A DNA stretch of 64,000 nt from Citrus sinensis (lineage: Eukaryota > Streptophyta > Magnoliopsida > Sapindales > Rutaceae), in contig NC_068562.1 in NCBI RefSeq assembly GCF_022201045.2, positions 2,604,001 through 2,668,000 of the forward strand, in the 5' to 3' direction. Below, one piece after another: positions 37,101 through 49,659 of the stretch. The notes below the pieces were generated by a model that saw only the letters and a program-made list of their open reading frames with translations, did no database searches and was not told the origin of the DNA. A program made the position numbers and the translations under genes. Position 1 is the stretch's first letter; each line of letters begins with the position of its first letter.

Positions 37101-37758
37101 CATGTACACACACATAATCATTTCATATTGTTGTCAGATGACTTTACAATATTATGAAGTTTTAACAAAAGAGTCAGACTTTAAATCCACATTTTCAAAA
37201 ACACAAACATACACATTAGAGAAAAGCTCTATATGCACATACGTATTGAAGAAAAAGGATACTTTAAGTATGGGCAGGGCTATTTGCACCCCTATAACTT
37301 TCTTAAAAAACCTCGTTTCTGCATACACACCTTATAAATATAAACTACTTTTCTAAAGTCCCTCAGTTAATTCTAAAATTACCCTCATCTCTTCACTTTT
37401 TATTTCAACTACTGATTTTCAATCTTAATATTTCTATTTTCCAATTTTAAATAAAAATCACAATTGCAATCGTTATGCTGGTGACAACGTTACCTAATAA
37501 TCAATATTTCCTATTGAGGGAAGTGCTCGAAAAGAAACTACAGATGTAATGCCCTCTTCTTCTTTTTCTTTTTTTAATTGGTGCTCCCACTTAAGAGCTA
37601 TTAGTGTAGATGGCAATTAAAATAATTAACTTATTTTAGCTCTTTTTGATATCATACCAATCTACCAATAATTTGTTCAGTCGCAGTCTCAGCCTTAGTA
37701 TAATTGATTTGTTACCACCCAGCCTAGGCTTATTTACTATCTTTTCACGTTCATTTGA
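34130..37758. other. Gene-free AT-rich spacer
   Basis: I see no gene. At about 35380-35475 a motif series (TAATCCCATTTAATCC, TACCAAACACGTCC) is typical of the right end of a MITE, but its left end was not found. A TG run joined to a G13 tract lies at 35876-35907. Confidence 0.5.
35876..35907. repeat. TG microsatellite joined to a G13 tract
   Basis: About nine TG units run directly into 13 consecutive G (35895-35907), then GAGA. Such long G runs are rare in this AT-rich DNA and prone to length errors in sequencing. Confidence 0.9.
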
Positions 37759-39065
37759 GTGTCGTCGTTTGATTCTGGCTCGTCGGATGTGAATGGTGTG
37801 CTTGATTTTGTTGACTCTCGTCGCGAATTGATCTTAGCGGCTGATGAATCTGCGTCTGATTTCATCAGGAACATTGCCGCCGAATTCGCGGTTGATTTTG
37901 ACGAGGTCTGTACTCAGTGTTGATATCATAATCTACTTATTATAGGAATGATAAATTTGGTTATATTTTGCAGTTCTATTTATTGAACTTATGTGTTAGG
38001 ACACACAGGCCATGGCTATTGATCACTTAAATTTTGCCGAGGGTGATCATACATTGATTGCCAGTGATGGTTTTATCCAATCCAATGTCATTATTGGGAC
38101 ATCACGTTCAGTGTATGCAGCTAATAGTCTGGTATGATAAACATGGCTATGTTTATATTTTATCGGTTTAAAGCATACACAGAGAGCTTGCTGAAGCTTT
38201 TTCTTTTGGCTGTGTGGTAATTGGTTTTCGTTTCCAATGGTTGTTGATATAATGTATTTCTGCAGGTTTTGAAAATGCCTTCAGCTTCTCCTTCAGCATA
38301 TTATGCTAACTGGGTCAGTCATCACTCTAGTTTCAGTTTTGCAGGTAAGTTGGCACTCTCCCTTGTAATGTTTTTTGACCCATGATATATGGTGGGAGTC
38401 ATTAGAATCAAAATCTACCAAGACCCTGTAGCTGGCTGTCAAGGGATCAGTGAGGCATATTTTATAATGTCTTTTATGATGTCATTTCAAATAGAAGCCA
38501 GTTTTATTACTAAAATTTATAAATGTTAGACAATTTGATTTCTCTATTGAAAGATAGTCTTCAGTGGGTTCAATTTCATTATTCTTATTGTTTTTGCCTT
38601 TTTGGAGGCTTGTTAGCAAATAAAAAGAATTATGTTATGATTAAACCCACTTTTTCCCTCGTTACACCGTTATTTTTGTTAATGAGATATTTTTATCATT
38701 AAACCAAGCCTGAAACTGATACCATTGTAATTCTGAAGTCAAGTTCTTAATAGGCAGCTTTTAAATGATGCACGCCATAAACAATGCTTGAATTATGATT
38801 GCTGGAGTTTCTTTTCTTCTGCTCTCTCATTTTTATTGATGTGAAACTTATAACTTTATGCAATACAGAGTGTCCAGATCAGGTGTGAGGAAAGCCGGGA
38901 ACTCAAATAGGTAAGTGGAGCATGTTGAATTCCCCTTTAGTTTCTCCAACCTGAAAGAAAGATAAAAACAGTACTTGACTTTCTGATAACAGATTTGACA
39001 AATCAGGTGACGAACAATTTGTGACTGAGCTTAGCAAAATGGGTTTCCACGAAAGCGGCTTCTAA
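37759..39065 (+). pseudogene. OST48/DGL1 (oligosaccharyltransferase 48-kDa subunit) pseudogene fragment with introns
   Basis: Five exon-like pieces with GT..AG borders match consecutive parts of the plant OST48 protein: about 37759-37905 ([20 protein letters not shown]), 38000-38131 ([19 protein letters not shown]), 38266-38344 (VLKMPSASPSAYYAN), 38869-38910 (SGVRKAGNSN) and 38993-39065 (DKSGDEQFVTELSKMGFHE). The functional protein is an ER-membrane subunit of the N-glycosylation complex. The fragment lacks the start and N-terminal exons, part of the region before the third piece, the exon normally between the third and fourth pieces, and everything after a TAA at 39063-39065. Retained introns mean it arose by DNA duplication, not by retroposition. 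Assignment is from remembered OST48 sequence, but the matches are in order across five exons. Confidence 0.82.
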
Positions 39066-40286
39066 AGATGAGGCACACACAGTAGCGTGCTGAATTGCTT
39101 CTACTTTATGTGGTTTGTTTTAACTCAATTTCCTAGTAAAGTTCACTCGAATAGAGTCCGGTGATGACTTATTTGAGCTATAGAATTATATCGCAGTCTC
39201 AACGCAACAATTCACCAGCATTTACTTGATTATGATATTTTTTATTGACTGTGCCGCCAAAATGTATTTCATTATCTCTAGATTGTTAATGTTATACACC
39301 ACCAAGTTGGGGAAAAATAAAAATAAAAATTATTTTCTTTTCTTTTAGTTATCAAAATGCATGCATAAATATTAATTTTTGTCCCTTGGGCGAGCCGTTG
39401 CAAGTGAGGGTAGCGATTCAAGATTCTTTGAGGAAATTCAATAATTTCATTCCAATTATATAGGGTGGAAGTATATATTTTTCTAATTCATGTGGGTGGA
39501 GCGGCTATCTGTTTAATATTAATAAGGGTAAAAATTTGGATGTGTGATAATAGATTCAATTTATGATAATCTCAGTAGTATTTATTTTGAAACATGAACA
39601 GCATTCTAATTGCAAAATAACCTATCAGTGTTTAAAATAATAATAATTACAGCGCCAAAGTCTCTTGTTAGAATTATTTTGGATTCTTAGGTTGACCAGG
39701 ATTCCATAGGATACGGATTCTTATGGAGCTAGTGAGAACACAAAATTAGTTGACTTGACCAAGCAGCAAGATGTCTTAACATTTTGTGAAAGCCATGCCA
39801 AAGATATGATCTGATTTTTCTTATACGTGAAACGTGAGGAATCATGCGTTCACGTCCTCGTACAACGTATCAGATACGTAACTGAAATTGATCGGTTGCT
39901 TTGTTGGAGTTGTTTTGTGTGACAAAGACTAGGAACTGCAATCCTGTCTTGCATGAGGAACACGATTTTGCACCGACAGTCAGAATGCTTTGAATCCATA
40001 ATTAGGTCGTTTTTTTTTTTTAAGTTACAATTTTTTGTAATTTACAATCAACAAAAATAATGTAAAAATAAATAATATATAAGTGAATATTATATGGATC
40101 AATGCTCTATTTTTACTTTATTTTTTTTATAATTATAAGTTCTATTAATTGTAATTTTGGGATATCCTATTAATTAAAAAAAGGTGCGATATATGGTGGA
40201 GCTAATGTTGCACCATAGTCTTTCAATTTACTAACATGTTGCTATCAATAACTAGACATTATATGTTATTACCATTGTTACATTTA
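39066..40286. other. Gene-free spacer after the OST48 fragment
   Basis: AT-rich DNA without a recognisable gene or bounded element. Confidence 0.5.
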
Positions 40287-41135
40287 TGGCACGTTTGGTG
40301 TGGAGGATAAGATTGAAACGATAAAATGGGATGAGATAGAATTTGATTGGATTATAATCGGTGATGAATCATATTTGTTGTCATACAAGATTTTTGGTTA
40401 AATTGTACATATCATTTTTTTCACTAAAGTAATTAAAAATAAATAGAGTCTGACTAAATATTTATATATTAGTTTAAATTTAACTATACATTTATATAAA
40501 ATTTTATATGCGAATTTAAAATAATATTATAATTTAATGTTAAAACAAATAAATTGCAATATTTACAGAATGCATAAACAAAAAATTAAGAATAATAAGT
40601 TGGGATAATTACAAGCCTTAAAGTATTTTTATCAAATGAATAGTTTGCGATTACATTGTAGTATTAGAAAGGAAAGGTAATGATTGGTAATCCCAAAGAC
40701 CCCCTACGGCACATTTTGGTCACTATTTATGTGGTCATAATTACTTATTCCAACTTAACTTTTTGACCAAAAAAAAAAACAGATTGATATTTTTTTTTTG
40801 AATTACATGAGATTAAAGCTCGTATTACAACTCATATTATATGAGATTTAGAACTGATATTTATAATCAAATAATTACTGGACCTAATTTACATTAATTC
40901 TTATATAGCACTACCCAGATTTTACCCTTTCTAATATTCGAGGGGTGTCTACTCCACTCACATTTTGAAAGGGAGAAGACTGCCTTCACTTAATGATTAA
41001 GGAAGGAAATAAACCCCTACATGTGTCGCGGGGGCTCGAACCGCTGTCGCTGTGCTCACAGTTATGAGTGTAGAGTCCTGGCCACTGGACTAAGGCCCAA
41101 TTGATTACATAGGATTGATATTATCTGTACCAAAC
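40287..41135. mobile_element. Possible MITE disrupted by a SINE
   Basis: A left end starting TGGCACGTTTGGTGTGGAGG, followed by ATAAGATTGAA, resembles the right end read inward (TTAGTTTGGTACAGATAATA). The SINE at 40792-41112 sits just inside that right end. Flanking triplets (TTA left, TAA right) do not match as a direct repeat, so the borders are provisional. Confidence 0.3.
40792..41112 (-). mobile_element. tRNA-derived SINE, copy 3, minus strand
   Basis: On the minus strand the head has an A box (TAGTCCAGTGG) and B box (GGTTCGAGCCC), then the same body motifs as the SINE at 5581-5888 (AGTGAAGGCAGTC, AAATCTGGG), and an A-rich tail. The direct repeat GATTGATATT flanks it at 40782-40791 and 41113-41122. 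About 321 bp. Confidence 0.85.
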
Positions 41136-41651
41136 TAATCTAAACCTATGAAATTGAAGTGTAATCAAAACGTTGTCATCAATTTCATCGCTTCAACGTT
41201 GTCATCAGTTTCGTCCACGCATCCTTTAAAAAATTTAAATAAAAAAAATCAATCCACGTAAACACATTATGCATGTGTAAAAAAGTGTATTAACAAGTAT
41301 CGTAGTTTACAATTATAAAATTGGTAGAAGCAGAGCTCCTAAATCCGAATTATGCATGTGTTGTTCGGATGAAAAAAAGAATCAAATTAGGCATTTTCTA
41401 CCTAACTTCGTATTTGTTTCAGTGGCGACAATGGATCGATGAATCGACAAGCACCGAAGGGTGCACTGGGTAGGGGCCTATAAAATGGGTGCTTGGTTGG
41501 TTCCGTCGTCACTGGACTCTTTTACTCCAAAACATAAAAGCTTCCTAACGTCATACTTCCTTTGCACATGTAACGGAGAGAGTTTGGACAGCTAATCCCA
41601 CTTTCTAGATATTATCATGCTCGTTGTTCCACTAGAATATTATGTTACGGC

Positions 41652-41660
41652 TATAAAATA
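41652..41660 (+). promoter_or_regulatory. TATA box of the GGPP synthase gene
   Basis: TATAAAATA lies 335 bp upstream of the GGPPS ATG, implying a 5' UTR near 300 bases. A second TATAAAA at about 41479 is an alternative. Confidence 0.45.
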
Positions 41661-41890
41661 GATGCTCATCTCATTCGCCCACACACAACGGGGTCCCCAA
41701 AATCCAAAGTTTTATCTTTGCCCGCTGTTGGTTGGCCTCCCTCCCTCCACCGTGCATTTGCGGTTGCCGCTAAATTTCCATCTTTGGTCTAAAGAAAAAA
41801 AAAAGGAAAATGGCTTTGTTTGGTAACATGGTACAATTTGGGCATTTCTGTTTATGAGTCTCGAAGAAGAAGAAGGAATCGGGAGGATAA

Positions 41891-43069
<1,179 letters not shown>

Positions 43070-44505
43070 TGTTTTTAATTGGGTTAATGCCTCCAGGGGA
43101 ATTGTGTGTCGTTTGATTTGTAATTGTATATTTAAGCTTACCTAATCTTGAGAGATCAACTGGTGGGCTTTTTTAATATTTTATAAACATTCTTCTTATT
43201 CAGCGATGGTTAGTCAAATTGGGTTTTGTTTATTTTACTGTCCCCTGTAATCTTTATTATTTTTCTTTTTGAATGGAATTCTTATAATATATAATATTCT
43301 CTCTTGACTCTTGAGTAAGAAAACCGGAGAATGTACGATCTGCATCTGTGGAGCTGTCCCCCATAAGTTGCCTCTGAGACTATCATCGATTTGAAGGTAT
43401 TTGGCATTTATAAAGTCGGAGCTTCTCAAATGTTTTTCTCTGTCTTCAAAAAATTTGCATCACATAATTTTTCTTCAGCAACATCAGTGTTGCACCGTTT
43501 TAATCTACAGTTCCCTGGTTTTAGTGGACCAACAATTTAGTTTATTGACCTCTGTTACTTTGTAATTTCTTTTAATGTTGTTTCTGCATATCTAATTGCA
43601 TTATTGCCTACAAATCTGTTGTTCTGACTAAAGCCTCTGTAGAAGTCGCTGATATTCTGATGAGGTTTGTTCAACCTGTGTCTAAATATGTAAAGCCATT
43701 CAATTCTCTCTGCTGCCAGAGGAAATGCGCGTGCTAGAGATCATGAAGCTAACCTGCGGAGAAAGCATTATCTAGGACCTATTCCTGTATGATAGGGAGG
43801 CAAACTAACTTATGTTACATGAGGTCTAGGCACTGAGAAGTGACAGATGAGAGTGAAATTTGTACTAAGCAAATTTTTTGGGATGCCTATGTTAAGTAAA
43901 TATTGATTGATTTATTTTCAGCAGTACTACTAGTCCCGCATTGTTACGGAGATTGTAAAAGAACAATGGAACAGATTTAGCTTCCGATGAGGCTGCATGT
44001 CAGGACTCAGGAGTAATGGCATTGGCAAATGGGTTAGTCTATTGAGAATGTGTACAAAAGGTTCATGGGATCAGCTAATGGGGTTTCACCTGAGAAGGCT
44101 GCTTCTTAAGTTCTTCTGGCAAATTACATTGCCTGAAGGCCAAGCTATTTTGTTGATCCTGCTGGCCTCGTAAATTGAGTTCCAAATAAATGCTACATTT
44201 AGATGCATTCAAGATGATGCAAATTAACAGAATGTTGGATGAGCTTGAATCAGTTTTATGGATGATAAATTTCTGTGTGAAATCATACCTTCACTTTGGT
44301 TGTTTAAAGTGCTACAATAAGATATAGCAGGCAGCACATAATCATAATCATAACGGGGCTTGCTTTTACTTTCATCATGTCAATTAGGCATGCTTCCAAG
44401 TTCAAACAACTTTTCCTTTTCTCTCTTCAGGAAAACCAAAACCCACTCTCCGATTCAGGAGCAGCCAGAGAAAATTTAGAAGAATACAAAAAAAAATGGA
44501 AATAT
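43070..44505. other. Spacer between GGPPS and tRNA-Asp
   Basis: The first 150-200 bp are probably the GGPPS 3' UTR. The rest has open stretches broken by stops that I could not assign to any protein. Confidence 0.5.
44488..44496 (-). terminator. Pol III terminator of tRNA-Asp
   Basis: Nine A on the plus strand, T9 in transcription direction, just after the tRNA 3' end. Confidence 0.8.
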
Positions 44506-44577
44506 CGCCGTTGCCGGGGATCGAACCCGGGTCACCCGCGTGACAGGCGGGAATACTCACCACTATACTACAACGAC
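44506..44577 (-). tRNA. tRNA-Asp (GTC)
   Basis: The 72-bp minus-strand gene folds as a standard cloverleaf. The acceptor GTCGTTG pairs with CAACGGC (one G-T), the anticodon loop is CTGTCAC in a CCCGC/GCGGG stem, the T loop is TTCGATC, and the discriminator is G. There is no intron. A run of nine A at 44488-44496 (T on the coding strand) gives a Pol III terminator ten bases downstream. Confidence 0.97.
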
Positions 44578-45357
44578 TTGTTTGCTTTCGAGATTAAAAC
44601 AAAAATTTTTAATGGCTTACATATATATGTGTGTGTATAACGGCTGGAAGCAAAATTGTGGTTAAAGAAAAAGGCTATGAGTAAAATTAATTTGAATTTG
44701 TGAATAACACATAGCGGGTCAAAGTCTGTCTACCCAATCCCTTGTCCTTATAAAAAATGGAGGGCAAAGTGCTAGCTCACTTATATATTAATTTCCTTCG
44801 GCCATGGGTTTAACCAAACTGATTTTCTTCATTTGGTTGAAATATCTTAAGATCTGGACTGAAGATGAATTCAAGCCGGTCTTGAGCATCATTTGATGAA
44901 TTCGAGACCCGACCCAAAACCTATATTTTATTTTTAAAAAATATTTTAAATTATATATTATTTTAAATAGTTATATTTATTTGACCCATCTATTACATAT
45001 ATATAAAATTTTAAACATTTAAAATTTATATTTTCATGTCTAATTTTATTAAAATAAATTATAAAATTAAAAATATACATATATAATATTTAAAAAATAT
45101 ATAAAATCTGGATTAAAAAGTCAGCCCTATGCTGGGTTCTGTTAAGCCTAGTCCAAGATTCTAAAATTACATTCGGGTATTGCACACCCGAACCCGAATT
45201 TTACCAACCCTATCCAAAACCTAACAAAAAAGCAGGAGGGAAAAAAAAAAAAAAACCGCTGTAGTTCCAAAAAGGAAAAGGGGAGTTGCTTTAACAAATC
45301 ACAATAATAATGGCACAAAAACGTAAATTGATGTTTTAATCTCCACCTTTCATAATT
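44578..45357. other. Gene-free AT-rich spacer
   Basis: No gene seen. It contains a degenerate pair of GGTTGGTAAA-type motifs near 45180-45220 that may be remnants of a dispersed repeat. Confidence 0.5.
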
Positions 45358-45376
45358 AGAAAACGACATTCATACA

Positions 45377-45645
45377 CCAATGGGCCTTTGGTCCAGTGGG
45401 AGAGCCCTTGCACTTAGAATAATGAGTGCAAGGGTTCGAGCCTCCATAAAAGCATTTATGGGGCTTATTTATAATCTTTCCTCAATTATCACATAATTGA
45501 GTGGAGCCAGTCTATTCCTCACGAAATGTGAGTAGAGTGGACAGAATTTGGGCAGCGCTTCAGAGGAGTACATGCCACGATGAAGGTCTCAAATTGTAGA
45601 ATCTGTGTGTAAATATTAATTGTAATACTTACAATCCTGTATAAA
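45377..45645 (+). mobile_element. tRNA-derived SINE, copy 2, with perfect 19-bp target-site duplication
   Basis: It has the same layout and body motifs as the SINE at 5581-5888: A box around TGGTCCAGTGG, B box GGTTCGAGCC, then TTTCCTCAATT and GGGCAGCGCTTCA. The perfect 19-bp repeat AGAAAACGACATTCATACA flanks it at 45358-45376 and 45646-45664. At 269 bp it is shorter than copies 1 and 3 and ends TGTATAAA rather than in a long A tail. The intact duplication indicates a recent insertion. Confidence 0.93.
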
Positions 45646-45664
45646 AGAAAACGACATTCATACA

Positions 45665-46789
45665 TCCAAACTATTGATTTCATTTATTAATAGTTTATAT
45701 TAAATAGCCAACAACTTATTATTTGAATTTGCTAGATACTGCTTCATCTCGTTTTTATTTTTAACAACTTGAATCTCTTCGTGCACAGGGAGATTTGTTT
45801 ACGTACCGTTTTATATTTTTAAACTGAACTTCGACATTTATTAATATTTGTATTTTACTCCCTATCGTAATATTAAAAAGGAAGTGCATTAATAAATGGG
45901 GCCAATGGGGCATCAAAAGTTCAAAACTATTGATATCATTATTCTTAATTAATAGGCAATCAAACATTAGAGGGCAATTTAGTCATAAAGAGAAACATCT
46001 TGGTGCCTTCCTCTTCTTGTAGGCGTCATTGACTTGTAACACCAAACGCAGCTTTTCCCTTGTGGCCTTTGTCTTTCTTCAGACCATTACTACACGCGTC
46101 GTTGACACTTCAAACTCTGTAGAAACACAACAGGGTTGAGTGTTGGCGACATTTCTTATCCTAATTTTATTTCCCATTTTCTCACATTTTCCTTCACTTT
46201 TCCTCCTTAGTTAATTCCCCACGCGCAGAAGCCAGCCACAACTCCTGCCCTTACTTCATAAAAAAAAACCATTTTGCTTATTATTTATTTTGTTGAAATA
46301 TCTTTTGTCGTGTTACAATTAATTAATTGCAATATTTTCGATTCCACCGAAAAAGACCTCTTTCACCAGTGCTTAAGCTCTTTGCTGGGATTTGGACCTG
46401 CATGTTTGCTTTTATTGAAGGATCAAAGTAAGAGAAATTCTTATCACCTTTGTCGTTTCAGCAGAAATTCAGGTACTTTAAGCTCTTGCTTATTTGTTTT
46501 TTATGATTTATATACTTGCTTCTGAGGATTTCAGTTTGGATCTAATTCTTGTCACCAAGTGAGGAATTGCTTCTGGTTTCTTAAGAGCTTTGCCAAATTT
46601 TACTCCTTTCAATATAATTTTTTTATCCTCAACCCAGTTCTATTACTGGGTTTCGTTTAATTTTGACATTTTGCTAGTAGTCATTCATCCAAGCTTAAAA
46701 ACAACTCATTTTTTAGATTACCGAAGCTGTAATGATAAATTTCTGATTTTGAGCATCTTGGGTTTTCCTCTGTGATCAATTGGATTAGT
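45665..46789. other. Upstream region of the UPF0496 gene
   Basis: No separate gene is seen. A CAG/GTACTTT donor-like site near 46470-46474 and an AG just before the ATG (46787-46788) could mark a 5'-UTR intron, but this is weak. Confidence 0.4.
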
Positions 46790-47935
46790 ATGATGGGAGG
46801 ACAATCTAGCAAGAAGAAAGGTGGTGATGCACCGTCGCCACCTCTTGAAGTGATCACTGATGCCCAATATTCAGCTGACCTTAGCTTGTATGAGGCTGCA
46901 TGTAGACTTGATCCTGACTTGCAATCCTTTGACGCCACCATTCAAGAGCGTACTAGCCGTGTTATCCACAAGCTTTCAGCTGGTGTTGAGGTCCATTCCT
47001 TATCTTTTGACTCACTCAAAGAGGTCACTGGGTCTCTTCTTGAAATGAATCAAGAAGTGGTCAAAGTCATTCTAGAATGCAAGAAAGATATATGGAACAA
47101 TCAAGATTTGTTTGGTTTGGTTGAGGACTACTTTGAGACTAGTATCAAGACTTTGGATTTTTGCACTGTTCTAGAGAATTGCCTTAAGCGTGCTAGAAAC
47201 AGTCAACTAATTATTCAGCTTGCAGTTAAGCAATTCGACGAAGAAGTAGAATTACAGGAGGTGGTTGATGAGAAGAGGTATGTGAGGACATTGGACGAAT
47301 TAAAGAAGTTTAAGGATGCCGGGGACCCATTTACAGAAGAGTTCTTTGTGTTGTTTCAATCAGTGTATAAGCAGCAGGTATTGATGCTGGAGAGATTGCA
47401 AAAGCGAAAGAGAAAGCTTGATAAGAAATTGAAGTCTATGAAAACATGGAGGATGGTTTCGAATGTCTTATTCGTTTCTACCTTTGTGGCTGTATTGATT
47501 TTCTCGGTAGTGGCAGCTGCCATTGCTGCACCTCCATTGGTAACAGCTTTGGCAGGTGCCTTGGCTGTTCCCATTGGTTCAGTGGGGAAGTGGTGCAACT
47601 CACTGTGGAATAGCTATGAAAAGGCACTGAAAGGGCAAAAGGAGTTAATGAGTACGATGCAAATTGGTGCTTACGTTAAAATCATGGACATGGATCATAT
47701 AAGAGTACTTGTGAACAAATTGGAAATTCAGATAGAAGCACTCTTGAACAATGCTGATTTTGCTCTTAGAGAAGAGGATGTGGTGAAGCTAGCTATTGAG
47801 GAGATCAGGAAGAGATTGGAAGTTTTCATGGAAACTATTGAAGTTTTATGTGATCATGCTGACAAGTGTAGCCGTGACATAAGGAGGGCAAGGACTGTGA
47901 TTTTGCAGAAGATTATCAAATATCCCAATAATTGA
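46790..47935 (+). CDS. UPF0496 / DUF677 family protein (At14a-like)
   Basis: A 381-aa intronless frame from ATG at 46790 (a second ATG follows at 46793). Residues 5-13 are Ser/Lys-rich, then helical, charged segments with coiled-coil character run to about 220 (for example LQKRKRKLDKKLKSMK). Two adjacent hydrophobic segments follow at about 223-246 (VSNVLFVSTFVAVLIFSVV) and 247-266, and the C-terminal third is again helical. This layout matches the UPF0496 proteins of plants, including At2g18630, whose relative At14a was described as integrin-like at the plasma membrane. The biochemical role is not known. The open frame extends upstream to a GTG at 46772, but a plant gene would use the ATG. 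Confidence 0.88.
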   Translation: MMGGQSSKKKGGDAPSPPLEVITDAQYSADLSLYEAACRLDPDLQSFDATIQERTSRVIHKLSAGVEVHSLSFDSLKEVTGSLLEMNQEVVKVILECKKDIWNNQDLFGLVEDYFETSIKTLDFCTVLENCLKRARNSQLIIQLAVKQFDEEVELQEVVDEKRYVRTLDELKKFKDAGDPFTEEFFVLFQSVYKQQVLMLERLQKRKRKLDKKLKSMKTWRMVSNVLFVSTFVAVLIFSVVAAAIAAPPLVTALAGALAVPIGSVGKWCNSLWNSYEKALKGQKELMSTMQIGAYVKIMDMDHIRVLVNKLEIQIEALLNNADFALREEDVVKLAIEEIRKRLEVFMETIEVLCDHADKCSRDIRRARTVILQKIIKYPNN

Positions 47936-49659
47936 AGAAGTCCTTCGGTAATTATGCTGATGACTTTCCCATAATTGTTGTCTTATGTATTGTACTAGGT
48001 GAAAATCTCTAACTCTGCACTTGTGGTCTATTCATTTTGGATTGATTACAAAGAGTAGTTTGTTTATACAGGCCTATACTCAATGTTTTTATCTTTCATA
48101 CTTTCTTCATAGCAGACAGGAATACTTTTGTTTCGTTTTCCATAATTGTTCATGTGTTGTCTTTTTGCTCCCTGCTCTAGCATTAGAATTCTGGTCCTGC
48201 AACTGTCATGGTTTGACAATCATTTTAGGCTCGTAGTTAACTATACATTCAGTCAAAAGATGCATCTATGACTGAAACAATTGTTGTCATAAACACATAA
48301 TAGTCTCATTTATTGATCCATTGATGAACAATGGCCACTCTCTGGTCTATAAAAGATTAAGCTGAGCTTACTTTACAAAACTAAAAATTATTGTTTTGCA
48401 TATTTCGCAAGTGATCCACTTGTGTGTATTCTGTCTTAGTTTAGTTGATTTTCTTAGTAGGTTGTGCAAATAGAATTGCAATACTGGAAACTGATATTGA
48501 TGAATAGTCTGACATTGAATGTTACACTCTAGTTCTCCTAGCCAAGAAAAAGAAGAATGAAAGACATATCTGCTACATAAGTCAATCTGAATACAAACTG
48601 ATCGAAAGGGTGTGACATATATTGCAGTGTGGAAGAGCATCTGCTGGAAGTGCATTCCAGAGGATTACTTCAGAAATCGTTTGAAGTGTCTATTAGTTCC
48701 AGAATGTGTGCTTATTTATTTCAAGGAATCACTTGAAAGTACTTAGAACTTGGATCATTTCTTGATCAAAAGCATCTCATTTACTCCATTTAGTTGTTTT
48801 GATAGTCATTTGTGTCATGCTGAGTCGTGTGTCATTTTGAATTGACGGCTTGCCAACTCAGCTTTCGAAGAGTAAGATGAGTGAACGGTTGAACAGGCAT
48901 CATGGTCATTTATATAACTTCCATTTATATGGGAATATAACTCAAGCTCTAAAGTTATGTTGACGGATTTTAGATTTACTATATTGTTATTTGTGGAGTG
49001 ATTTTTGCGCTACAGCACTGAACATGATGGGGGATATCATATTGGATATATATGTGTGTGTGTGTGTGTGTGTGCAGCTTAATTACAGGATCAGAACCAG
49101 ACTGCTCACTATTTCTGGGCATCATATTTGCTGAAAGAGCAGATGAAAATATATGCGTAATCATACAAAATGGTTTGAATAAAATTTGTATAACAAAATA
49201 AAGATCTCTCAATTCTTCGAGACAATGGAGATGTAGGAGAGTTCAAAACACCAAATAATTCATCATTATCTTTGACCTTAAATTCATTGGCTTGTTTTAA
49301 TCAGAGGCTCATAATACGATTAAACCAAAAAAAAAAAAATGAAAACATGTTTAACAGTTTCAGCTTAACAAATAATTATAAATTTTGTTAAGATATCCAT
49401 CGACTTGAAGGCATAAACGTTGAGTTTTGAGTCTCCCTACTGTACATGTAAATTGTAAGGCCGTTTTCTCCCTATATTTTATTAACTACTCTTTTACTTA
49501 TGACCGTAGTCTTCATCGCAGTAATAAATAAATAAAATGCGTTTACAAGAGTTTTTGGCCGTGAATAGCGTCCGATAAAATCGATCGGTTTTCTCCCGTT
49601 AATTTACTTTCTGCTCTGGAGACAGTCCCGTAGCGTGCAGGTGGTTTTGATGCTAGAGC
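47936..49659. other. Spacer between the UPF0496 and PPR genes
   Basis: The first few hundred bases are probably 3' UTR. A TG microsatellite lies at 49053-49074. No gene is seen. Confidence 0.5.
49053..49074. repeat. TG microsatellite
   Basis: Eleven perfect TG units. Confidence 0.9.

Noticed and set aside
43610..43800. Open stretch with protein-like composition after the GGPPS gene
   Set aside because: I could not match it to any family and it is soon interrupted. It may be 3' flanking sequence.
43960..44180. A short stretch resembling the GGPPS C-terminus (a LANYIA-like peptide after an EKAA-like peptide)
   Set aside because: Only about a dozen residues match, with a stop between them and no other GGPPS motifs nearby. 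Too short to call a pseudogene.
46772..46789. GTG start for the UPF0496 protein
   Set aside because: Plant nuclear genes start at ATG. The ATG pair at 46790/46793 gives the usual family N-terminus.
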